From positions 1-10,129 of the forward strand of contig CAMLHP010000073.1 in the NCBI GenBank assembly GCA_946479805.1: a stretch of 10,129 bases of DNA, given 5' to 3'. How positions within the stretch are numbered: position 1 is the stretch's first letter; the number at the start of each line of letters is the position of its first letter. Shown piece by piece: positions 1 to 3,993 of this stretch. Made by a program: the position numbers and the translations under genes. This DNA comes from an uncultured Gemmatimonadota bacterium. Lineage in GTDB: Bacteria; Gemmatimonadota; Gemmatimonadetes; Gemmatimonadales; GWC2-71-9. The notes beneath the pieces are model-generated. The model had not been told where the DNA came from. It worked only from the letters and a program-made list of their open reading frames with translations, and ran no database searches.

Positions 1-246
1 GCGCAGCCGCTGTTGGAGCTGGCGGAGCTGCTCCGCTTGGGGCGCCAGTCGGCCGGTGCCGGGAAAGGCGGCGGGCCCGTCGGGCTCCCGTGCGAGCTGG
101 GTTTTCCACCGCTGCAGCAGACTCCGCGCGATGCCGAGATCGTGGGCCACTTCGTTCACGGTCCGCCCGCCCTGAACGAGCGCCACGGCATCCCGCTTGA
201 ACTGGGGCGTAAACGTGCGCCGGGCTCGGGTGGCTTTCTTGGCCAT
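1..246 (-). CDS. IS3-family transposase OrfA, N-terminal part (runs off the left edge)
   Basis: The minus strand from ATG 246 reads through the window edge without a stop. The protein begins MAKKATRARRTFTPQFKRDA and continues with VNEVAHDLGIARSLLQRWKTQ. This is the helix-turn-helix of IS3/IS911-type OrfA, which binds the element's ends; a second frame, OrfB, normally follows and supplies the DDE catalytic domain. After about residue 60 the chain becomes Gln/Leu-rich (LRQLQQRLR), fitting the leucine zipper used for multimerisation. The start is supported by a strong Shine-Dalgarno (AAGGAGGTG) six bases upstream. About 82 codons are visible, so intactness cannot be judged. The reading direction is away from the cassette array. 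Confidence 0.88.
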   Translation of the reverse strand, partial: MAKKATRARRTFTPQFKRDAVALVQGGRTVNEVAHDLGIARSLLQRWKTQLAREPDGPAAFPGTGRLAPQAEQLRQLQQRLR

Positions 247-249
247 GAG

Positions 250-289
250 ACACCTCCTTGAGTCAACGTACTGACTCTTCTTGAGGTGT
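250..289 (-). promoter_or_regulatory. Hairpin enclosing the transposase ribosome binding site
   Basis: ACACCTC (250-256) plus GAGTCA (260-265) pair with TGACTC (272-277) plus GAGGTGT (283-289), leaving a small asymmetric internal loop and a six-base loop. In a minus-strand transcript the Shine-Dalgarno AAGGAGGTG falls inside the stem. Only RNA that includes the element's terminus would form the complete hairpin. This resembles the read-through protection described for IS10 and IS50; the role here is inferred. Confidence 0.5.
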
Positions 290-313
290 CCACTTTTCGG
301 GGTAAGGTCAGTC

Positions 314-387
314 AACCGCGCCCAGTTACCCGCTGGACGCCACCATATGCTGAGCGCGGGTTGCCGCTCAAGCGCCAAACGTTAGAG
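314..387 (+). other. attC site, partial: left arm replaced by the IS3 element
   Basis: The right arm CTCAAGCGCCAAACGTTAGA (367-386) aligns with the L'-R' arm of the complete attC at 1604-1703 (CTGAAGCGCAAGTCGTTAGA). The R' box GTTAGAG is at 381-387. A central stem survives: AACCGCGCCCAG (314-325) can pair with CTGAGCGCGGGTT (350-362) with one bulge and one mismatch. No convincing R''/L'' arm lies between the IS end at 310 and this stem, so the left arm is probably on the far side of the IS or lost. This is the leading boundary of the hicBA cassette. Confidence 0.6.
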
Positions 388-444
388 CGCTTTCCAGCGT
401 TCCTTGGTGAAGCTAAGCTTCTACAGCCCTCGCTGGAGCTTGTC

Positions 445-654
445 ATGCGCACCTATACAGCCGTAATCGAGCGGGACCCGGACACCGGCGTGTACGTGGG
501 CCACATCCCGGGATGGGCCGGAGCCCACTCGCAGGGAAGCTCGCTCGACGAGCTGCAGGCCAACTTGCGCGAAGTCGTCGCCATGCTCCTGGAGGACGGC
601 GAGCCGCGGCTTGAGACCGAGTTCATCGGAACGCAGACGCTGCAAGTCGCCTAA
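445..654 (+). CDS. hicB: HicB-family antitoxin
   Basis: This 69-residue protein starts MRTYTAVIERDPDTGVYVGH. It has the partial RNase-H-like HicB fold: a β-hairpin around residues 1-25, then DELQANLREVVAMLLEDGEP as the amphipathic helix. HicB antitoxins bind and block HicA and usually repress their own operon. No separate DNA-binding tail is visible, as in other short HicB proteins. Start ATG 445 is chosen because GGAG sits six bases upstream and homology begins there; an in-frame start at 286 would lie inside the IS end and attC. hicA follows after two bases. The pair is the only content of its integron cassette. Antitoxin-first order is one of the two orders known for hic loci. Confidence 0.88.
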   Translation: MRTYTAVIERDPDTGVYVGHIPGWAGAHSQGSSLDELQANLREVVAMLLEDGEPRLETEFIGTQTLQVA

Positions 655-656
655 CC

Positions 657-881
657 GTGGGCAAAGTTCCGCCCCTCAAGGCGCGCGAGGTTGAAGCCCT
701 CCTGACCTCGCTGGGATTCGCGCTGGTGCGGCAGCGAGGCTCGCACAATCAGTTTCGCCATCCTGATGGGCGGTCGACGACGGTGCCCTATCACGGCGGC
801 CGTGACATCTCTCCCACATTGATTCGCCAGATTGCGCGCGACATCGGCATGCAAGCCGATGAGTTTGTGGCAAGCCGCTAA
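657..881 (+). CDS. hicA: HicA-family toxin (mRNA interferase)
   Basis: A GTG start two bases after the hicB stop gives 74 residues, the usual length for HicA/YcfA. The double-stranded-RNA-binding-like fold carries the hallmark RQRGSHNQFRHPDGR (25-39), where His30 is the expected catalytic histidine, followed by TTVPYHGGRDISPTLIRQI. HicA cleaves mRNA and tmRNA and is neutralised by HicB. No disabling change is visible, so the toxin is probably active. Translation is likely coupled to hicB because no good separate ribosome binding site is present. The gene ends ten bases before a damaged attC. Confidence 0.92.
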   Translation: MGKVPPLKAREVEALLTSLGFALVRQRGSHNQFRHPDGRSTTVPYHGGRDISPTLIRQIARDIGMQADEFVASR

Positions 882-890
882 TAAGAAGCG

Positions 891-912
891 CTCTAAGCGC
901 ATGTCGTTAGAC
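891..912 (+). other. attC site, collapsed remnant between hicA and the next cassette
   Basis: CTCTAAG (891-897) matches the inverse of the hicBA cassette start (GTTAGAG, 381-387) at six of seven positions, so it is the expected R'' box. The right arm AGCGCATGTCGTTAGAC (896-912) differs at only one base from the right arm of the complete attC (1687-1703). R' is GTTAGAC at 906-912. The L'' arm and the central variable region are missing, leaving eight bases between R'' and R'. Mobility of the upstream cassette is probably lost or reduced. Confidence 0.6.
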
Positions 913-922
913 AGCCTCAACT

Positions 923-1609
923 ATGAATCGAAGGCAACTTTCGAAGCAGGTCGGCAATAGGTTCCGCCTCCGCCCGCTGCCCAGCCGTGTGACCGAGGGC
1001 GGGGAGGAACTTCCGCCTATTGATGACTTTTGGCGCCTGGATCGTGTGACGCGCTCGCCATTCAGCATCACGCTCGTCAACATTCACACAGGGCATGCGG
1101 TTCCTCTACAAGGCGACAATCTTAAGGAGTTCCGCTCACCCGACTTCTTGCTCTTGCGCTGTGAGTTGACGATCACACCCAGCGCGATAACGATGGAGCC
1201 AATCACCACGCCGCAGCCAGACCCGCGCATTCCACGCTCCTTCAGTATAGACCGCCCCACGGGAGACAAGTCGGCTGGAGACTGGATCGCGATCCACGGC
1301 ACCGGGGCGCCCGTTGGGTGGCGCGTGCTGGTCATCACCTGGATCGTGGGATCTCGCTGCTGGCTACAGCCGGGCAGTGTCGAACCAGATTCGCACGGCG
1401 ACTGGGTTCACCCACAGTGCAATTTGAATACGCGCAAACAGCGCTATGTGTATGCGCTTGCGGTGCATCCGGATGACTTGGCGCGATTCGAGCGGCTGTT
1501 CGCCGAGCGTACTTTTCCGGCAATACCGGACCTCGAAACATGCCTTGGGGACGCGCATATCAACTATGTGCTGTCGCGCAGAAAGTGGCTACTCAAGGCG
1601 GCTGTCTAA
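923..1609 (+). CDS. Integron cassette protein of unknown function (228 residues)
   Basis: The single gene of a clean cassette; I do not recognise a named family. No signal peptide or membrane segment is visible. Two regions stand out. Residues about 30-85 read PIDDFWRLDRVTRS, then ITLVNIHTGHAVPLQGDNL, then FRSPDFLLLRCELTI, a β-rich pattern centred on Asn-X-X-Thr-Gly-His. Residues about 120-200 contain GWRVLVITWIVGSRCWLQPG and SHGDWVHPQCNL, a Trp-rich repeat of β-strands. From memory, both patterns recur in uncharacterised bacterial proteins, sometimes as soluble or membrane-linked sensor-like domains, but I cannot name a family. Start ATG 923 is 16 bases after the cassette boundary, without a clear Shine-Dalgarno. 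The stop codon overlaps the R'' box of attC, as is common in cassettes. Codon use and open length support real coding. Confidence 0.8.
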   Translation: MNRRQLSKQVGNRFRLRPLPSRVTEGGEELPPIDDFWRLDRVTRSPFSITLVNIHTGHAVPLQGDNLKEFRSPDFLLLRCELTITPSAITMEPITTPQPDPRIPRSFSIDRPTGDKSAGDWIAIHGTGAPVGWRVLVITWIVGSRCWLQPGSVEPDSHGDWVHPQCNLNTRKQRYVYALAVHPDDLARFERLFAERTFPAIPDLETCLGDAHINYVLSRRKWLLKAAV

Positions 1610-1703
1610 CCTGCGCTTGCAGCTGGCGGAGGCGGCGGCCTCCGCCGGTAGAGACGATAGCGCTGCGGCAACCGCCCCGCAGCTGAAGCGCAAGTCGTTA
1701 GAC
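1604..1703 (+). other. attC recombination site, complete (100 bp)
   Basis: R'' GTCTAAC (1604-1610) is the perfect inverse of R' GTTAGAC (1697-1703). Inside, CAGCTG occurs at 1620-1625 and 1680-1685. The flanking arms pair as TGCGCTT (1612-1618) with AAGCGCA (1686-1692). G1619 has no partner, giving the extrahelical base integrases use to choose the strand. The central part holds further GC-rich inverted repeats (GGAGGCGGC/GGCCTCC). All attC elements are in order. R'' also equals the inverse of the upstream cassette start (906-912), so the cassette spans 907-1697. Confidence 0.93.
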
Positions 1704-1754
1704 CTCAGTCGGTTCGTACTTGCCGCACCGTAACTCGGAAGGCACATTTCAGGG

Positions 1755-1970
1755 ATGACCTCCCCCATCTTCGACTTCTCTCATCTGACGCCCGATGAGC
1801 GTATCCAGCTCGCCGAGGAGCTCTGGGATAGCCTCGAACCTACGGCGACTCCCCTCAGCCCTGACTTGGCAGCGGAATTACGCCGTCGTCGCGAGGAGTA
1901 CCGCCGGGACGGGGATCCGGGCCAGCCTTGGCGCGAGGCCTTGGATGATCTGGAACAGCGCGGCGCCTGA
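1755..1970 (+). CDS. Addiction-module antitoxin, unstable-antitoxin family (TIGR02574/PF09720 type)
   Basis: This 71-residue protein starts MTSPIFDFSHLTPDERIQLA and continues EELWDSLEP, then LAAELRRRREEYRRDGD and the WREALDDLEQR end. The pattern LSPEERLxLAEELWDSL...PGxxWEEVRxRL is the signature of this family of small acidic antitoxins, which pair with RelE/ParE toxins. The N-terminal half would be the dimer/DNA-binding part and the C-terminal half the toxin-wrapping part; this is family knowledge, not visible directly. GGAAGG lies 12 bases before the ATG and AGGG directly abuts it, so initiation signals are poor. The stop overlaps the toxin start by one base (TGATG), indicating translational coupling. 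Confidence 0.87.
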   Translation: MTSPIFDFSHLTPDERIQLAEELWDSLEPTATPLSPDLAAELRRRREEYRRDGDPGQPWREALDDLEQRGA

Positions 1971-2263
1971 TGCCGCGCTTGTCGCTTCGGGCCGCCGCAA
2001 AGGCCGACCTGGACGAGGCCTTCCTGTGGTATGAGGAGCGGAGCACCGGCCTAGGCTTCGAATTCCTGCGTGCGGCACCAGCCACCTTGGCCCAGATCGA
2101 ACGCAATCCGAACCAGTTCGCGATCGTGTTGGATGACATCCGCCGCGCCCATTTGCTCCGATTTCCGTATGTGCTGTACTACATCACTGATGATGCCGGC
2201 ACCGTCGTGCTCGCTTGTGCACATGGCCGCCAACACCCGCGCCGGTGGCTATCACGGCGCTGA
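1970..2263 (+). CDS. RelE/ParE-superfamily toxin
   Basis: A 97-residue protein beginning MPRLSLRAAAKADLDEAFLW, then YEERSTGLGFEFL, RAHLLRFPYVLYYITDD and VLACAHGRQHPRRW. This is the ParE-type arrangement: A..DL.EA..WYE at residues 9-23, a central helix pair, then RFPY.LYY and a C-terminal His/Arg-rich strand. Members either inhibit gyrase (ParE) or cleave ribosome-bound mRNA (RelE); the lack of a clear RelE catalytic set and the WYEE motif lean to the ParE side. It follows its antitoxin with a one-base overlap and ends two bases before R'' of the next attC. No damage is visible. Confidence 0.88.
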   Translation: MPRLSLRAAAKADLDEAFLWYEERSTGLGFEFLRAAPATLAQIERNPNQFAIVLDDIRRAHLLRFPYVLYYITDDAGTVVLACAHGRQHPRRWLSRR

Positions 2264-2264
2264 G

Positions 2265-2361
2265 GTCTAGCCGGCAAAGGCAGCTGGCGGCGGCGGCCTC
2301 CGCTGGAATCGTCCATTAGGCTGCGGCCGCCGCCCCGCAGCTGATTTGCGTTTCGTTAGGT
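2265..2361 (+). other. attC recombination site, complete (97 bp, one degenerate R'' base)
   Basis: R'' GTCTAGC (2265-2271) differs by one base from the canonical AAC ending and from the inverse of its cassette start (GTTAGAC, 1697-1703). R' is GTTAGGT (2355-2361). CAGCTG boxes lie at 2281-2286 and 2338-2343, and GCAAA (2274-2278) pairs with TTTGC (2345-2349). An unpaired G precedes the first CAGCTG, as in the site at 1604-1703. The centre GCGGCGGCGGCC...GGCCGCCGCC forms a strong stem. Because the downstream R' differs in sequence from R'', this is a normal junction of two different cassettes. Confidence 0.9.
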
Positions 2362-2379
2362 GGCATCCGTGACGGTGCC

Positions 2380-2408
2380 TTGACGTCATGACGTCATGGC
2401 GTTACACT
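2380..2408 (+). promoter_or_regulatory. Cassette promoter for the RHH-RelE pair
   Basis: A -35 TTGACG (2380-2385, five of six consensus bases) and a -10 TACACT (2403-2408, four of six) are separated by exactly 17 bases. Transcription would start around 2414-2416, at or next to the ATG at 2414, so the mRNA would be leaderless or nearly so. The antitoxin start has no Shine-Dalgarno, which agrees with this. Confidence 0.6.
2381..2396 (+). promoter_or_regulatory. Tandem palindromic operator TGACGTCA x2
   Basis: Two exactly abutting copies of the 8-bp palindrome TGACGTCA fill 2381-2396. They overlap the -35 box and part of the spacer of the promoter above. Ribbon-helix-helix antitoxins bind cooperatively as dimers to short repeated palindromes, so this is the likely autoregulatory operator. 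Binding would block RNA polymerase directly. Confidence 0.6.
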
Positions 2409-2413
2409 GCAGC

Positions 2414-2644
2414 ATGGCTACTCTCAAGCGCGCCACCGTCTACTTCGATCCCAGCCTCCATCGAGCCCTCCGCATCAAGGCCGCCTCGACGGAGCGAAGT
2501 CTCTCCGACCTGGTCAATGCCGCGATCCGGGCCAGCTTGGCCGAGGATGCCGAGGACTTGGCTGCCTTCGCCGCCCGGGCCAAGGAACCGTCGCTCGCCT
2601 TCGAGGATGTCCTCAAGGACCTGAAGCGGCGTGGCAAGCTATAG
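2414..2644 (+). CDS. Ribbon-helix-helix antitoxin (CopG/ParD-like)
   Basis: A 76-residue protein starting MATLKRATVYFDPSLHRALR, followed by IKAASTERSLSDLVNAAIRA. The β-strand RATVYFDPSLH and the two helices, with the turn ERSLSDL, are a classical RHH DNA-binding domain (residues 5-45). The acidic, Ala-rich tail (about 46-76) ending VLKDLKRRGKL is the expected toxin-binding part. Start 2414 is preferred over an in-frame ATG at 2396 because the latter lies between the -35 and -10 boxes and would add six non-conserved residues. The toxin gene starts inside its 3' end with a 14-base overlap. A likely self-repressor of the operon through the TGACGTCA repeats. Confidence 0.88.
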   Translation: MATLKRATVYFDPSLHRALRIKAASTERSLSDLVNAAIRASLAEDAEDLAAFAARAKEPSLAFEDVLKDLKRRGKL

Positions 2645-2891
2645 TCTCGAGATCAAGCGGTCGGCGGCCAAGGAGCTCGGGCAAGTGCCCCCGAAGGATC
2701 GGGGGCGCATTGTGGGCCGCATCCAAGCCTTGGCGCAGGACCCAAGACCACCAGGCGCGGAGAAGCTTTCAGGTCAGGAGCGGTATCGGGTCCGCCAAGG
2801 GGACTACCGGATCCTGTACGAGATCGAGGATGACGTGTTGCGCGTCATTGTGGTGAAGATCGGCCATCGACGGGACGTATATCGCGACTGA
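2631..2891 (+). CDS. RelE-family mRNA interferase toxin
   Basis: An 86-residue protein from GTG 2631. The core EKLSGQERYRVRQGDYRILY (44-63) followed by VVKIGHRRDVYRD (74-86) is the standard RelE pattern. Candidate active-site residues are Lys45, Arg53, Arg60, Arg81 and Tyr84, the C-terminal Arg...Tyr being characteristic. RelE toxins cut mRNA in the ribosomal A site. The GTG lies inside the antitoxin gene, 14 bases overlapping, so translation is probably coupled. The stop is four bases before the R'' box of the next attC. Nothing suggests inactivation. Confidence 0.93.
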   Translation: MASYSLEIKRSAAKELGQVPPKDRGRIVGRIQALAQDPRPPGAEKLSGQERYRVRQGDYRILYEIEDDVLRVIVVKIGHRRDVYRD

Positions 2892-2907
2892 TGCCACCTA
2901 ACCCGCG

Positions 2908-3151
2908 TATCTGGACTCCTCCCGCCGTTGGCGCAAGGGGGCTGGGCTGTCGCTGCTGTTGTCCCGTCCAGATCACCGACGACGCGGGGGTCGACTGCGT
3001 TTGTATCTTCGGCCCTTCTGTCGGGCTGATCGCCCTGGCCACGATGGTAGGTCGCGCGCAGGGAGCCAATCGCTTGTCGCGGCCCCAGGGGCCATGCGAG
3101 TTGTCGGCTCATCCCCACGCCGGTCCTACCGGTCGCGATCGCGATGATCCC
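2908..3151 (-). ncRNA. Candidate bridge-RNA region of the IS1111-type relic
   Basis: Between the transposase stop and the element's end lie ~240 bases with no credible protein. In IS1111-group elements the noncoding end downstream of the transposase encodes the structured guide (bridge or seek) RNA that pairs with target and donor DNA. Local inverted repeats are present, for example GGTCGCGATCGCGATGATCC near 3131-3150. I cannot fold it or find the guide loops by eye, so the call rests on position and length. Confidence 0.35.
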
Positions 3152-3340
3152 TCAGCAGCTCGTGATGCGCCCCGCTTCCTGTGGCTCGCGCCGCTCGAAG
3201 TCCCGCCCATCCCGCCACGTGCGCCAGCAGATGCGGGCGATCTTGTTGGCCAGGGCCACGGCGGCGACGTTGTGGCCCTGGCGCATTAAGACCGCCTTCG
3301 CCCAGACCCGGAGATCGTCCGGCTGCGCGGGGAGGAGTCC
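3152..3340 (-). pseudogene. IS110/IS1111-family transposase, C-terminal remnant
   Basis: Minus-strand translation from 3340 to a TGA at 3152-3154 gives GLLPAQPDDLRVWAKAVLMR, then QGHNVAAVALANKIARICWR, and TWRDGRDFERRE before the stop. The run RxGxNVAAVALANKxARIxWxxWRxxxxF is the conserved C-terminal end of IS110-family transposases (Tnp_20 domain). About 63 of some 340 residues remain. The N-terminal DEDD catalytic domain and the C-terminal serine motif upstream of this run are absent. The frame is closed by a stop (3347-3349) just outside the repeat, so no functional protein can be made. Confidence 0.82.
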
Positions 3341-3400
3341 ATACCATCACTTGCAGCTGGCAGGCCGCGCTGGCGCCGAGTGCCGCGCGGGCGGCAAGGC

Positions 3401-3676
3401 ATGCCCAATACGCGGCGGATTAGTGCGGAGGAAGCTCGCAACGTCGGCTCCACACTCGCGATTGACTGGACCAAAGTCGATCTTGAGCAGTTTCGTCGCG
3501 GCCTGGAAGTTGAGCTCGAGCACGGCGCCCGCGACCCGGAGACGAATGTCACGAATGACGACCTCACGCTTACGGGGAAGATCGCATGGGCCCATCTTAA
3601 GGAATTCCCAGACTATTATGCACGTTTGGCCAAGCTGGAGACGGAGGCCGATGCCTACTGGGCCTCGCGGCGCTGA
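3401..3676 (+). CDS. DUF5661-family protein
   Basis: A 91-residue soluble protein starting MPNTRRISAEEARNVGSTLA, then IDWTKVDLEQFRRGLEVELE, HGARDPETNVTNDDLTLTGK and IAWAHLKEFPDYYARLAKLE. I recognise the strongly conserved IDW...DLEQFRxGLxVELEHG...TNVTxDD...TGKIAxAHLxEFPDYYxRL pattern as DUF5661; no biochemical role is known to me. It is predicted helical, acidic and cytoplasmic. ATG 3401 has AAGG two bases upstream; a GTG at 3380 in frame would fall in the attC remnant. The gene ends just before an R'' box (3684), so it is a cassette gene whose own left boundary was removed with the right half of the interrupted attC. Confidence 0.85.
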   Translation: MPNTRRISAEEARNVGSTLAIDWTKVDLEQFRRGLEVELEHGARDPETNVTNDDLTLTGKIAWAHLKEFPDYYARLAKLETEADAYWASRR

Positions 3677-3683
3677 GTCCGCC

Positions 3684-3690
3684 ACCTAAC
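3684..3690 (+). other. attC R'' box remnant after the DUF5661 gene
   Basis: GCCACCTAACCCG at 3681-3693 repeats GCCACCTAACCCG at 2893-2905 exactly, including the R'' box ACCTAAC, and sits eight bases after a stop codon. No L'', L' or R' box follows, so only the left edge of an attC is left. It marks the distal end of the recognisable array. Confidence 0.5.
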
Positions 3691-3718
3691 CCGAACGACA
3701 TCTACGGCGTCCGCGAGA

Positions 3719-3844
3719 ATGTGCGACTTGAGAAAGGGCGAGACGCCTCGTGCTTACAAGACCATTCTGGCGAGCGCGGGACTGACCTTGCTGGACTGGC
3801 AAACGGATGAGGGGAAGAACTACTACTTCGGTGAGCGAAACTGA
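3719..3844 (+). CDS. Possible small ORF (41 residues), uncertain
   Basis: The frame reads MCDLRKGETPRAYKTILASA then GLTLLDWQTDEGKNYYFGER and Asn before TGA. The composition looks protein-like (an amphipathic helix, then a β-rich Tyr-Tyr-Phe end), but no Shine-Dalgarno is visible and I do not recognise the family. The neighbouring frame upstream (NDIYGVRENVRLEKG) also looks coding, so this may be the tail of a frameshifted or truncated cassette gene. It lies just beyond the last attC remnant. Confidence 0.35.
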   Translation: MCDLRKGETPRAYKTILASAGLTLLDWQTDEGKNYYFGERN

Positions 3845-3924
3845 ACGACCGACCGGAGCTGAAGCACTTCGCCTCAGATGGCCGCGAGGTGGGTGGCTCA
3901 GCGAGCTGGGGACCGGGAATGAAA
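3845..3924. other. Junction between the cassette array and the chromosome
   Basis: I see no gene, attC box or clear repeat here. It separates the last array remnant from the hairpins behind the sigma factor gene. Confidence 0.4.
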
Positions 3925-3957
3925 AGTGGGAAGCAGACGCATGGTCCACTTCCCACT
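3925..3957 (-). terminator. Second hairpin downstream of the sigma factor gene
   Basis: AGTGGGAAG (3925-3933) and CTTCCCACT (3949-3957) form a perfect nine-base stem with a 15-base loop, just beyond the GC-rich hairpin. It could reinforce termination or block read-through from the array. No T-run follows on either strand. Confidence 0.4.
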
Positions 3958-3958
3958 C

Positions 3959-3977
3959 GGGCGGCCTCAGGCCGCCC
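3959..3977 (-). terminator. GC-rich hairpin 17 bases after the sigma factor stop
   Basis: GGGCGGCC (3959-3966), loop TCA, GGCCGCCC (3970-3977): a perfect eight-base stem with a three-base loop. Its position directly after the minus-strand stop suggests the sigma gene's terminator. There is no U-tract, so it is not a textbook intrinsic terminator. Confidence 0.55.
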
Positions 3978-3993
3978 CTGAATCACTTGGCGG

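Larger units (their letters stand above)
1..310 (-). mobile_element. Left end of an IS3-family insertion sequence (partial)
   Basis: Upstream of the OrfA start, the minus strand ends in TGACCTTACCCCGAAAAGTG, counted inward from base 310. This TG-starting, purine-run end is typical of IS3-family terminal inverted repeats. The other end lies outside the window, so neither the exact terminus nor a target duplication can be confirmed. Base 311 onward belongs to a damaged attC site, so the element appears to have inserted in or beside that site. Confidence 0.75.
2908..3349 (-). mobile_element. IS1111/IS110-type element, internally deleted (~442 bp)
   Basis: The segment is bounded by TGGACTCCTCCC (2912-2923) and its perfect inverse GGGAGGAGTCCA (3330-3341), four and eight bases inside the inferred ends. 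Such short subterminal inverted repeats mark the IS1111 group of the IS110 family, members of which are known to target attC sites. Only the transposase C-terminus remains (3152-3340, minus strand), placed directly against the left repeat, so about 80% of the gene is missing while both ends are kept. No target duplication is seen, as usual for the group. The boundaries come from rebuilding the host attC and are accurate to a few bases. Confidence 0.7.
2896..3359 (+). other. attC site interrupted by an IS1111-type relic; right half missing
   Basis: R'' ACCTAAC (2896-2902) is the perfect inverse of this cassette's start GTTAGGT (2355-2361). It is followed by CCGCG (2903-2907). The site resumes at 3350 with CTTGCAGCTG (3350-3359). 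Joining 2907 to 3350 restores a nine-base spacer CCGCGCTTG before CAGCTG, against CTGCGCTTG in the complete site at 1604-1703: same length, one mismatch. GGCAGG after it matches GGCGG. No L'/R' arm (CAGCTG...GTTRRRY) is found before the DUF5661 gene, so the right half has been deleted or has decayed. Confidence 0.7.

Noticed and set aside
286..444. Upstream extension of hicB to an ATG at 286
   Set aside because: It would translate the IS3 terminus and the attC site; family similarity and the ribosome site both point to 445.
2380..2400. TGACGTCA as a eukaryotic CRE element
   Set aside because: The context is clearly bacterial; the match is a short palindrome and fits an RHH operator.
2804..3118. 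A 104-codon minus-strand frame in the noncoding end of the IS1111-type relic
   Set aside because: Its start lies inside the element, it runs into the relE toxin gene antisense, and it has low-complexity composition with no motif.
3684..3850. A further complete attC after the DUF5661 gene
   Set aside because: Only the R'' box is present; no CAGCTG-type L box or GTTRRRY box follows within 160 bases.
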